Part shown: positions 47,401-56,969 of the stretch, piece after piece
Numbering within the stretch: the stretch's first letter is position 1
Layout: each line of letters begins with the position of its first letter
DNA from: Pseudomonas guariconensis
GTDB taxonomy: Bacteria; Pseudomonadota; Gammaproteobacteria; Pseudomonadales; Pseudomonadaceae
DNA length: 64,000 nt
Direction of reading: 5' to 3'
NCBI RefSeq assembly: GCF_900102675.1
Contig: NZ_FMYX01000002.1
Coordinates: 62,001-126,000 of the forward strand
The notes under the pieces: generated by a model
The model's input: only the letters and a program-made list of their open reading frames with translations
Database searches by the model: none
Told to the model about the DNA's origin: nothing
Made by a program: the position numbers and the translations under genes

Positions 47401-48228
47401 ATGCAAGCCGTTCAGCGAGAGATTGCGCAGCAGCTCAAGGTGCAGCCCCCGTTTGCCGACGCCGCCGCGCTCCAGGCCGAAGTCACCCGGCGCGTGACCT
47501 TCATCAAGGGATGCCTGGCCAATGCTCGGCTCAAGACCCTGGTCCTGGGCATCAGCGGCGGGGTCGACTCGCTGACCGCCGCCCTGCTCGCCCAGCGCGC
47601 GATCAATGAGTTGCGTGCCGAGACCGGAGACGACAGCTACCGCTTCATCGCCGTGCGCCTGCCCTATCAGGTACAGCACGACGAACACGACGCCCAGGCG
47701 TGTCTGGATGTGATCAAAGCCGATGAAGTGCACACCGTGGATATCGCCCCGGCCGTCCGCGCCCTGGCAGCCGAGACCAAAGCCTTGGAAGGCGGCTCGC
47801 CGACCCTGGTGGATTTCGTCGTGGGTAACGTCAAGGCGCGCATGCGCATGGTGGCCCAGTACGCCATTGCCGGCGCCCGGGGCGGCCTGGTGATCGGAAC
47901 AGATCATGCTGCCGAGGCGGTGATGGGCTTTTTCACCAAATTCGGTGATGGTGCCTGCGACCTGGCACCACTGAGCGGCCTGGTGAAGAACCAAGTGCGA
48001 GACATCGCTCGCAGTTTCGGCGCGCCGGAAGCACTGGTGGAAAAAGTCCCGACCGCGGACCTGGAAGACTTGGCGCCGGGCAAGCCGGACGAAGCCTCCC
48101 ACGGCGTGACCTACAAGCAGATCGACGCGTTCCTGCACGGCGAGCCGGTCAGCCAGGAGGCGTTCGACATCATCGTCGCCACCTACCGCAAGAGCCAGCA
48201 CAAACGCGAGCTGCCGTTCGCGCCTTGA
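47401..48228 (+). CDS. nadE: NH3-dependent NAD+ synthetase
   Basis: A 275-residue N-type ATP pyrophosphatase. The PP-loop is [82 protein letters not shown] and [23 protein letters not shown] follow. The family builds NAD from deamido-NAD with ammonia (no glutaminase domain here). It directly follows pncB with AGGAG at the gene boundary. A symmetrical REP pair lies just after. Confidence 0.96.
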   Translation: MQAVQREIAQQLKVQPPFADAAALQAEVTRRVTFIKGCLANARLKTLVLGISGGVDSLTAALLAQRAINELRAETGDDSYRFIAVRLPYQVQHDEHDAQACLDVIKADEVHTVDIAPAVRALAAETKALEGGSPTLVDFVVGNVKARMRMVAQYAIAGARGGLVIGTDHAAEAVMGFFTKFGDGACDLAPLSGLVKNQVRDIARSFGAPEALVEKVPTADLEDLAPGKPDEASHGVTYKQIDAFLHGEPVSQEAFDIIVATYRKSQHKRELPFAP

Positions 48229-48244
48229 TCAGCCCCTAGAAACG

Positions 48245-48319
48245 CCTGTGGGAGCGGGCTCACCCGCGAATGCAGTGGCAGACCACCGAGGCATTCGCGG
48301 GCAAACCCGCTCCCACAGG
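48245..48319. repeat. REP pair, near-perfect inverted
   Basis: CCTGTGGGAGCGGGCTCACC faces GGGCAAACCCGCTCCCACAGG's partner arm, with outer arms CCTGTGGGAGCGGG and CCCGCTCCCACAGG exactly complementary. It lies between the convergent nadE and azurin genes. Confidence 0.88.
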
Positions 48320-48338
48320 TTATACGCTCAGGTTTCGC

Positions 48339-48791
48339 TTACTTGACGATGACCTTGCCCTTCATCATCGAGATATGGCCTGGGAAGGTGCAGAAGAAGC
48401 TGTAGTCACCACCGGCTTCGAGCTTGGAGGTGTCGAACTTAACTTCGGTTTCCTTCTCTGGCGCACCGATCATCTTGGTATGGGCGATGATCCCGGCATT
48501 GGCGGCATTGAGGTAGTCGTTTTCCAGACCCTTGCTCATGCCTTCGGTGGCGATGCCCTGCATGTCGGCAGTCTTGCTGATCACCAGGTTGTGGCCCATG
48601 ACGTTCTTCGGCAGGCTGCCGGAATGGGTCAGCTTGACGGTGAACTCTTTGCAGCTCTTGTCGACGGTGAATTCCTTGGTGGTGTAGGACATCTGGTCGG
48701 TGGACTCGACAGTCACCGAGCACTCGGCTGCAAAGACAGAAGCGCTGGCGAGGGTCAGCAGGGATACCGCTACAGCTTTCGCAAACATCAT
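48339..48791 (-). CDS. azu: Azurin (blue copper protein)
   Basis: A 150-residue periplasmic electron carrier. After the signal peptide (to about VFAA) the mature chain begins [15 protein letters not shown]. Copper ligands are recognisable: His in VMGHNLVIS, and Cys, His and Met in [14 protein letters not shown]. Cys3 and Cys26-type residues form the disulfide (AECS, KSCKEF). Azurin passes electrons in respiratory and stress contexts. An ANR/FNR-type box is centred about 65 bp upstream. Two adjacent start codons exist (48791, 48788). Confidence 0.97.
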   Translation of the reverse strand: MMFAKAVAVSLLTLASASVFAAECSVTVESTDQMSYTTKEFTVDKSCKEFTVKLTHSGSLPKNVMGHNLVISKTADMQGIATEGMSKGLENDYLNAANAGIIAHTKMIGAPEKETEVKFDTSKLEAGGDYSFFCTFPGHISMMKGKVIVK

Positions 48792-48849
48792 GAATCTCCT
48801 TGGCAGGGTTTAATCATTGCGAGACTGCCTGAAGCCGCTCGCCTCCCCG

Positions 48850-48863
48850 CTGATATGGGTCAA
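48850..48863 (-). promoter_or_regulatory. ANR/FNR box upstream of azurin
   Basis: On the minus strand TTGACCCATATCAG matches TTGAT-N4-ATCAA in 8 of 10 fixed positions and lies 59-72 bp before the azu ATG. Azurin is anaerobically regulated by ANR in P. aeruginosa. Confidence 0.65.
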
Positions 48864-48900
48864 GGAGGAAAGGCCTCAGCCAGTAGATTTGTTCAATGGA

Positions 48901-48910
48901 TTGTATACAA
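48901..48910. promoter_or_regulatory. TTGTATACAA palindrome, GntR-type operator candidate
   Basis: A perfect 10-bp palindrome inside the wider imperfect GATTGTATACAACCAATC. TNGTATACNA is the usual operator core of FadR-subfamily GntR regulators. It lies 69 bp before the micro-ORF at 48979. Confidence 0.45.
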
Positions 48911-48978
48911 CCAATCTAAGTGCACATCATGCCCTCTTAATGGACGATGGGACAACCTCTCATTCAGGAGCAAGTACC

Positions 48979-49071
48979 ATGACATTGAGCAGCATGATGC
49001 GCAGCCTGCTGGCTGCCTACGCCTGTGGCGCCAGTGGCGCGGCAGTTTGCGAGTTCTCCCGCCCCGAGTGA
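48979..49071 (+). CDS. Possible 30-residue micro-ORF
   Basis: ATG at 48979 with AGGAG 7 nt upstream encodes [20 protein letters not shown]... and ends RPE at a TGA (49069-49071). It has two Cys and a mildly hydrophobic centre, too short for a firm signal-peptide or TM call. The following LOG gene starts 64 bp later on the same strand, so it could also be a leader peptide of that gene. No homolog is known to me. Confidence 0.4.
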   Translation: MTLSSMMRSLLAAYACGASGAAVCEFSRPE

Positions 49072-49135
49072 ATCGGCGCTTGGAAGCGGCAGGCATGCGC
49101 CTTACCCTGTGCGCGCATGTGATGGGAGATTAGCA

Positions 49136-49723
49136 ATGCCTGTACGTTCCGTTTGTGTCTTTTGCGGTGCCAGCATCGGCACCCACCCCGCTTATCGTGA
49201 AGCCGCGGTAGCTCTGGGCCAGGCCATCGCCCGGCGCGGCCTGACCCTGGTGTACGGCGGGAGCTCCGTGGGCCTGATGGGCGCTGTGGCCGATGCCGCC
49301 ATGGCGGCTGGCGGGGAAGTGATCGGCGTCATGCCACAAAGCCTCATCGATGCGGAAATCGGCCATAAAGGCCTGCCACGGCTGGAAGTGGTCGACGGCA
49401 TGCACGCCCGCAAGGCGCGCATGGCCGAGCTGAGCGATGCCTTCATCGCCCTTCCGGGGGGCCTGGGAACGCTAGAGGAACTGTTCGAGGTCTGGACCTG
49501 GGGCCAGCTGGGCTACCAAGCCAAGCCATTGGGCTTACTGGATGTGAACGGGTTCTATGAAAAACTGGGCGGGTTCCTCGACCATATCGTCGAAGAAGGC
49601 TTCGTAAGACCGCAGCACCGGGCGATGCTGTTGCTTGGCAAGCAGCCGGATGAGCTGCTGAATGCGATGGAGGAATTCGTGCCGCCCGTGCTACCCAAGT
49701 GGGTCGACAAGAAACCTGATTGA
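49136..49723 (+). CDS. LOG family protein (TIGR00730 Rossmann fold, nucleotide 5'-monophosphate phosphoribohydrolase)
   Basis: A 195-residue LOG family member. The N-terminus is [20 protein letters not shown], then [33 protein letters not shown]. The catalytic motifs are [21 protein letters not shown] and [19 protein letters not shown], covering R/K and PGGxGTxxE. Family enzymes release the base from cytokinin riboside 5'-monophosphates or from nucleotide monophosphates. In non-plant-associated bacteria the natural substrate is unclear. Start at 49136. Confidence 0.92.
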   Translation: MPVRSVCVFCGASIGTHPAYREAAVALGQAIARRGLTLVYGGSSVGLMGAVADAAMAAGGEVIGVMPQSLIDAEIGHKGLPRLEVVDGMHARKARMAELSDAFIALPGGLGTLEELFEVWTWGQLGYQAKPLGLLDVNGFYEKLGGFLDHIVEEGFVRPQHRAMLLLGKQPDELLNAMEEFVPPVLPKWVDKKPD

Positions 49724-49750
49724 TCTCGATCGATGGGCCCCGCATCTGAC

Positions 49751-49822
49751 CTGTGGAACGGGTTTTACCGCCAATGCGTCGGTAGACACCTCAGCATTCG
49801 CGGATAAGCCCGCTTCCACAGG
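49751..49822. repeat. REP pair, partly degenerate
   Basis: CTGTGGAACGGGTTTTACCG and the inverted CGCGGATAAGCCCGCTTCCA lie between the convergent LOG and ygiQ genes. Confidence 0.75.
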
Positions 49823-49843
49823 GTCCAGTGCCCAGGCTATCGA

Positions 49844-52144
<2,301 letters not shown>

Positions 52145-52258
52145 GTCAGTGACCGGTTCTGGTGTGCAGGGAAATCGCGGGCGCGGAATATAGCACAAAA
52201 TTTGATCAAATCCGACGATAGTGGTCGGATTCGTGTGCTCAAAAAAAGAGACTTCCGC

Positions 52259-52336
52259 CCTGTGGGAGCGGGTTCACCCGCGAATGCGATGGCGCAGAGT
52301 CCACTGTATTCGCAGGCAAACCCGTCGTCACATGGG
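52259..52336. repeat. REP pair, one arm degenerate
   Basis: CCTGTGGGAGCGGGTTCACC faces a weaker inverted copy, TTCGCAGGCAAACCCGTCGT, between the ygiQ start and the dnaB stop. Confidence 0.75.
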
Positions 52337-52357
52337 ACAGACGTACCGCTGGAAGGG

Positions 52358-53755
52358 TTATTCGTCGTCGTCGAAGTTGTACATGCCCGGAGCGAGGTTC
52401 TCGAAACGGGTGTACTTGCCGATGAACGCCAGGCGGATGAAGCCGATGGGGCCGTTACGCTGCTTGCCGATGATGATTTCGGCGATGCCCTTGTGCTCGG
52501 TCTCGGGGTGATACACCTCGTCACGGTAGACGAACATGATCACGTCGGCGTCCTGCTCGATCGCTCCGGATTCACGCAAGTCGGAGTTCACCGGACGCTT
52601 GTTGGGGCGCTGCTCGAGGGAGCGGTTGAGCTGCGACAGGGCGATGACCGGGCAGTTGAATTCCTTGGCCAGCGCCTTGAGGGAACGCGAGATCTCGGAG
52701 ATCTCGTTGGTCCGGTTATCACCGCTGGAGCCAGGGATCTGCATCAACTGCAGGTAGTCGACCATGATCATGGCGATATCGCCATGCTCGCGGACCAGAC
52801 GGCGGGTACGGGCACGCATTTCCGAGGGACTGATGCCGGCGGTATCGTCAATGAACAGCTTGCGGTCGTTGAGCAGGTTGACTGCCGAGGTCAGGCGCGG
52901 CCAGTCGTCGTCGTCCAGCTGACCGGAACGCACCTTGGTCTGGTCGATGCGCCCCAGGGAGGACAGCATACGCATGATCAGCGCATCGCCGGGCATCTCC
53001 AGGGAGAACACCAGCACCGCCTTGTCGCTGCGCAGCACTGCGTTCTCCACCAGGTTCATGGCGAAGGTGGTCTTACCCATCGAAGGGCGACCCGCGACGA
53101 TGATCAGATCCGCTGGCTGCAGGCCGCTGGTCTTTTCATCCAGGTCGGTATAGCCGGTCGACAGACCGGTGATGTCGCTGTCGGAGTTGAACAGCGTGTC
53201 GATGCGGTCAATGGCCTTGGTCAGCAGCTCGTTGACGCCCACCGGGCCACCGGTCTTGGGCCGTGCTTCAGCGATCTGGAAGATCTGCCGTTCGGCGTCA
53301 TCGAGAATTTCCGCAGCATTGCGGCCCTGGGGGTTGAAGGCGTTGTCGGCGATATCGGTGCTGATGCTGATCAACTGGCGCAGCGTGGCCCGCTCGCGAA
53401 TGATCGCCGCATAGGCCTTGATGTTGGCCACCGAGGGCGTGTTCTTGGCCAGCTCGGCCAGGTACGCCAGCCCGCCGACCTGGGTCGAGAGGCCTTCCTT
53501 GTCCAACTGCTCGTGCAGCGTGACCACGTCGAACGGCTGGTTCTGATCCACCAGTTTGTGGATGGCGCGGAAGATCAGGCGGTGGTCATGCCGATAGAAA
53601 TCACCGTCCGAGACCTGGTCCAGCACCCGCTCCCACGCGTTGTTGTCCAGCATCAGGCCACCGAGCACGGCCTGTTCGGCCTCGATGGAGTGCGGCGGCA
53701 CCTTGAGGGCGGCAGTCTGCAGGTCTAGTTGTTCGGGATTGCTGATCTCGTTCAT
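52358..53755 (-). CDS. dnaB: Replicative DNA helicase DnaB
   Basis: A 465-residue hexameric helicase that unwinds DNA at the fork. The N-terminal domain (about 20-125) contains PPHSIEAEQAVLGGLMLDNNAWERV. The RecA-like C-terminal domain has Walker A GRPSMGKTTFAMN, Walker B in IAMIMVDYLQLM, and ALSQLNRSLEQRPNKRPVNSDLRESGAIEQDADVIMFVYRDEVYH. No intein is present. The ATG at 53755 (MNEISNPEQ) gives the usual length; a frame 17 codons longer runs into the terminator. It is separated from rplI by a strong hairpin. Confidence 0.97.
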   Translation of the reverse strand: MNEISNPEQLDLQTAALKVPPHSIEAEQAVLGGLMLDNNAWERVLDQVSDGDFYRHDHRLIFRAIHKLVDQNQPFDVVTLHEQLDKEGLSTQVGGLAYLAELAKNTPSVANIKAYAAIIRERATLRQLISISTDIADNAFNPQGRNAAEILDDAERQIFQIAEARPKTGGPVGVNELLTKAIDRIDTLFNSDSDITGLSTGYTDLDEKTSGLQPADLIIVAGRPSMGKTTFAMNLVENAVLRSDKAVLVFSLEMPGDALIMRMLSSLGRIDQTKVRSGQLDDDDWPRLTSAVNLLNDRKLFIDDTAGISPSEMRARTRRLVREHGDIAMIMVDYLQLMQIPGSSGDNRTNEISEISRSLKALAKEFNCPVIALSQLNRSLEQRPNKRPVNSDLRESGAIEQDADVIMFVYRDEVYHPETEHKGIAEIIIGKQRNGPIGFIRLAFIGKYTRFENLAPGMYNFDDDE

Positions 53756-53791
53756 GTCCACACGAAAAATCTGGGTGATGAAAAAGACAAA

Positions 53792-53823
53792 GGGCACGAC
53801 CTGCATGATGCAGGACCGTGCCC
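53792..53823 (-). terminator. Terminator after rplI
   Basis: GGGCACG...CCTGCA pairs with TGCAGG...CGTGCCC around a 3-nt loop with one bulge. On the minus strand it is followed by TTTGTCTTTTTC. It ends the rpsF-rpsR-rplI transcript before dnaB. Confidence 0.85.
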
Positions 53824-53868
53824 GATGTTAACCGGCTGGCCCCGAGGAGCCAACCGATTCGCGGCAGC

Positions 53869-54315
53869 TTAGGCTGCGACGACAACCACGCGAACGGTGG
53901 CTTCAACGTCGCTGTGCAGGTGCACGGCAACGTCGTATTCGCCGACGTTACGGATGGTGCCGTTCGGCAGACGAACTTCAGCCTTGGCCACTTCAACGCC
54001 GGAGGCGGTCAGGGCGTCAGCGATGTCGTGGGTGCCGATCGAACCGAACAGCTTGCCTTCGTCACCAGCGGTGGCAGTGATGGTCACTTCCAGCTCGGCC
54101 AGTTGGGCAGCGCGGCTTTCAGCCGAAGCTTTACGCTCGGCAGCAGCTTTTTCCAGCTCGGCGCGACGCTCTTCGAACGCAGCCAGGTTGACGGCGTTGG
54201 CAACGACGGCCTTGCCGAAAGGCAGCAGGAAGTTACGGCCGTAACCACCTTTTACTTTTACTTTGTCGCCCAGGTTGCCCAGGTTGGCGACTTTTTCCAG
54301 CAGGATCAGTTCCAT
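53869..54315 (-). CDS. rplI: 50S ribosomal protein L9
   Basis: A 148-residue ribosomal protein. The N-terminal L9 domain is [41 protein letters not shown] long connecting helix ([28 protein letters not shown]) leads to the C-terminal domain ([46 protein letters not shown]). Length and order are standard. It is the last gene of the S6-S18-L9 transcript. Confidence 0.98.
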   Translation of the reverse strand: MELILLEKVANLGNLGDKVKVKGGYGRNFLLPFGKAVVANAVNLAAFEERRAELEKAAAERKASAESRAAQLAELEVTITATAGDEGKLFGSIGTHDIADALTASGVEVAKAEVRLPNGTIRNVGEYDVAVHLHSDVEATVRVVVVAA

Positions 54316-54335
54316 TTGGTAAAACCTCTTAACTT

Positions 54336-55229
54336 TTAACCTTCACCGTTCGCGGAATCGTCACCCTGGTGAGGGGACTTGCGACCGCGAAAATCAATCA
54401 GGCTATCGACAATGGCCAAGACCACGAGCAACGGATAAGTCAGCTGCATGAACAGCACCAGCGTCACGTACAACCCCACCAGCCAGAACTTGGCCAGGCG
54501 CTTCTGGGCCACCAACCCATGCAGCAGGGCGATCCCCGCGAACATGAGCGGCACACTGCACAGTGGTGTCAGCAATGCCAGGCCAGGACCGAAGTTCGGG
54601 CCGAACAGCATGCAGGCCAACAGCACCAGCATCGGCACCAGGGGAATCCGTACCGCGTGAAACTCGCGGCCGAAACCTCCCGGGTTGTACAACACGGCTT
54701 GCCAGTAGCGACCCAACATCAGGGCCAGCACGCTGACAACTTGCAACAGAGCCGCAATCAGGCCGCCGAGCACCGGTACGATGAGGCTTCCAAGGTGTGC
54801 CTGTTCCTCTACCGACAACTGCTGGTAGAGGCCGTCGAGCATCTGCGGCAGGGCTTTTTCAAGCGCTCGCGCCAGAGCTTCAATCGGTTCGCGGAACACC
54901 GAACCAAGCACAACACCGTACAACAGGCCCAGGGCGATGCTGGACAACAGCACCCGGTTCCAGGAATGTCCGGCGCGCAGCAGCGCAGCCAGCCCCAGCG
55001 TCCCCAGCAGCACCATCAAGGTGCGTGGCTCGCCGAAGATCCACCAGGCCAACGCCGGCAAGATACCCCAGACGATGACCGAGGAAGCGTCCTTGAAACC
55101 GCGCCGCAGGAACACCAGGCTCCCGGCGGCGGCACTCAACCAGAACAACAGCGGCAACGCCGCACAACCGGCCACCACAATGGAGGCCTGCACACGACCG
55201 CGCATGATGAAATCAGCCAACGCTCGCAT
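54336..55229 (-). CDS. Multi-pass membrane protein between rpsR and rplI
   Basis: A 297-residue integral membrane protein with eight or more helices (for example [84 protein letters not shown]) and a hydrophilic tail. A gene of this type sits between rpsR and rplI in pseudomonads generally and resembles the DUF2232/YybS group. Function unknown. It starts 33 bp after rpsR and ends 20 bp before rplI, so it is part of the ribosomal operon. Confidence 0.87.
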   Translation of the reverse strand: MRALADFIMRGRVQASIVVAGCAALPLLFWLSAAAGSLVFLRRGFKDASSVIVWGILPALAWWIFGEPRTLMVLLGTLGLAALLRAGHSWNRVLLSSIALGLLYGVVLGSVFREPIEALARALEKALPQMLDGLYQQLSVEEQAHLGSLIVPVLGGLIAALLQVVSVLALMLGRYWQAVLYNPGGFGREFHAVRIPLVPMLVLLACMLFGPNFGPGLALLTPLCSVPLMFAGIALLHGLVAQKRLAKFWLVGLYVTLVLFMQLTYPLLVVLAIVDSLIDFRGRKSPHQGDDSANGEG

Positions 55230-55262
55230 GCTTATCCCTTGCTACTTGTCGACGACCCGGTC

Positions 55263-55493
55263 TCAGCGGCCGTGGCTGTCGGTGTAGGGCAGCAGGGCCA
55301 GGAAGCGGGCGCGCTTGATAGCGGTAGCCAGCTGACGCTGATAACGAGCTTTGGTACCGGTGATACGGCTTGGAACGATCTTGCCGGTTTCGGATACGTA
55401 AGCTTTCAGGGTGTTGAGATCTTTGTAGTCGATCTCTTTCACGTCTTCAGCAGTGAAGCGGCAGAATTTACGACGACGGAAGAAACGTGCCAT
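55263..55493 (-). CDS. rpsR: 30S ribosomal protein S18
   Basis: A 76-residue protein with the full S18 sequence pattern ([69 protein letters not shown]). S18 binds S6 on the platform of the small subunit. It starts 29 bp after the rpsF stop. Confidence 0.98.
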   Translation of the reverse strand: MARFFRRRKFCRFTAEDVKEIDYKDLNTLKAYVSETGKIVPSRITGTKARYQRQLATAIKRARFLALLPYTDSHGR

Positions 55494-55522
55494 GTAATAG
55501 GCTCCTCAAAAAGGTCCGTGGA

Positions 55523-55948
55523 TTACTCGTCAGCGTTATCGCTGTTGTCGCTGTCGTTGCTGTCGTCGCCATCGACGCCATCAGCAGCTTCAGGACGCTC
55601 GCGACGCTCACGGCGCTCGCTGCGGTTCTCTTCGGCCTTCAGCATCTCGGACGGGCCGGTGACGGCTTCGTCGCGACGGATGATCAGGTTACGGATCACG
55701 GCATCGTTGTAGCGGAAGTTGTCTTCCAGCTCGGCCAGGGCCTTGCCGGTGCACTCAACGTTCAGCATCACGTAGTGAGCCTTGTGAACGTTGTTGATGG
55801 CGTAGGCCAGCTGACGACGGCCCCAGTCTTCCAGGCGGTGGATCTTGCCGCCGTCTTCCTCGATCAGCTTGGTGTAACGCTCAACCATGCCGCCGACTTG
55901 CTCGCTCTGGTCCGGGTGAACCAGGAAGATGATTTCGTAATGACGCAT
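55523..55948 (-). CDS. rpsF: 30S ribosomal protein S6
   Basis: A 141-residue protein starting [25 protein letters not shown], with [24 protein letters not shown] and [17 protein letters not shown]. The last about 20 residues form an acidic Asp/Asn/Ser tail ([15 protein letters not shown]), reminiscent of the E. coli S6 tail that RimK extends with glutamates, though its composition differs. AAGGAG precedes the ATG. It is the first gene of the operon; upstream is a 274-bp gap. Confidence 0.98.
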   Translation of the reverse strand: MRHYEIIFLVHPDQSEQVGGMVERYTKLIEEDGGKIHRLEDWGRRQLAYAINNVHKAHYVMLNVECTGKALAELEDNFRYNDAVIRNLIIRRDEAVTGPSEMLKAEENRSERRERRERPEAADGVDGDDSNDSDNSDNADE

Positions 55949-56153
55949 GAATGCTCCTTACGGGTTAGTAGTCTGCCAGCACTGTGGTCAGACAAGGAGT
56001 GAATGACACTGTATGTCTTGCCTTGGAAAGAGGCACATGCGCGCCTGCCTGCTTGGCAAGGGGCGCAATTGTAGAGAAGGCGGGGAGTACAAGCAAGGTG
56101 GCTGGCGATTATTTGAACAGCCGGAAACAAATTGCCGGAGCCCCGCGAAAGAG

Positions 56154-56213
56154 GCGCCGCCCCTTTTGCGGGTAATCCCGCTCCCACTGCCCTGTAGCAG
56201 CGGGATCAGCCGT
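56154..56213. repeat. Degenerate REP pair
   Basis: GCGCCGCCCCTTTTGCGGGTAATCCCGC-like left unit and the inverted AGCAGCGGGATCAGCCGTAA lie between rlmB and rpsF. Confidence 0.65.
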
Positions 56214-56222
56214 AAATGGGCA

Positions 56223-56969
56223 TCAGCCCTTGACCTGACGCTGGCGCACAGCCTCGAACAGACACACCCCGGTAGCCACCGACACGTTCAGGCTGCTGAC
56301 GCTACCGGCCATCGGCAACTTGACCAGGAAGTCGCAGTGCTCGCGGGTCAGGCGACGCATGCCCTTGCCTTCGGCGCCCATGATCATCACCAGCGGGCCA
56401 GTCAGATCCTGCTGGTAGATCTCCTGCTCGGCCTCGCCTGCAGTCCCGACCACCCATAGCCCACGCTGCTGGAGTTTCTCCAGCGTACGGGCAAGGTTGG
56501 TCACGGCCACCAGTGGAATCACCTCGGCAGCGCCGCAGGCGACCTTGCGCACCACGGCCGTGAGCGTCGCCGACTTGTCCTTGGGAATCACCACTGCAGT
56601 GACACCGGCAGCATCGGCAGTACGCAGGCAGGCACCGAGATTATGCGGATCGGTGACACCATCGAGCACTAGGATCAGCGGTGGCCGTTCGGCACGTTCG
56701 AGCAACTCGTCGAGCATGGCCTCGCCCCAGACCTGGCTCGGGCTGACCTCGGCAACGACACCTTGGTGCACACCTTCGACCCAGGCATCGAGCTCGCGGC
56801 GCTCGGCCTGGCCGACCGGAACGCGGTTTTCCGCCGCCAAGGCCAACAGGCTCTGGATACGCGGCTCGCTGCGTCCCTCGGACAACCAGATCTGCTTGAC
56901 CCGCTTGGGATGATGCTGCAACAGCCCCTGCACGGCATGCACGCCGTAGATTTTTTCCAGCTGACTCAT
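56223..56969 (-). CDS. rlmB: 23S rRNA (guanosine-2251-2'-O)-methyltransferase
   Basis: A 248-residue SpoU-family enzyme. The N-terminal substrate domain starts EKIYGVHAVQGLLQHHPKRVKQIWLSEGR. Trefoil-knot SAM motifs are visible: LVLDGVTDPHNLGACLRTADAAGVTAVVIPKDKSA (motif 1), IMGAEGKGMRRLTREHCD (motif 2) and MAGSVSSLNVSVATGVCLFEAVRQR (motif 3). It methylates G2251 in the peptidyl-transferase P loop. The start overlaps the rnr stop by 4 nt, so it is coupled to rnr. Confidence 0.97.
   Translation of the reverse strand: MSQLEKIYGVHAVQGLLQHHPKRVKQIWLSEGRSEPRIQSLLALAAENRVPVGQAERRELDAWVEGVHQGVVAEVSPSQVWGEAMLDELLERAERPPLILVLDGVTDPHNLGACLRTADAAGVTAVVIPKDKSATLTAVVRKVACGAAEVIPLVAVTNLARTLEKLQQRGLWVVGTAGEAEQEIYQQDLTGPLVMIMGAEGKGMRRLTREHCDFLVKLPMAGSVSSLNVSVATGVCLFEAVRQRQVKG

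Larger units (their letters stand above)
48792..49135. other. Divergent intergenic region between azu and the LOG gene
   Basis: 344 bp with an ANR-type box at 48850, a GntR-type palindrome at 48901 and a candidate 30-codon gene at 48979-49071. No repeats or RNA genes seen. Confidence 0.6.

Noticed and set aside
46189..48201. A 670-codon minus frame opposite pncB and nadE
   Set aside because: Shadow of two well-conserved genes in codon-position register; no ribosome site or family motif.
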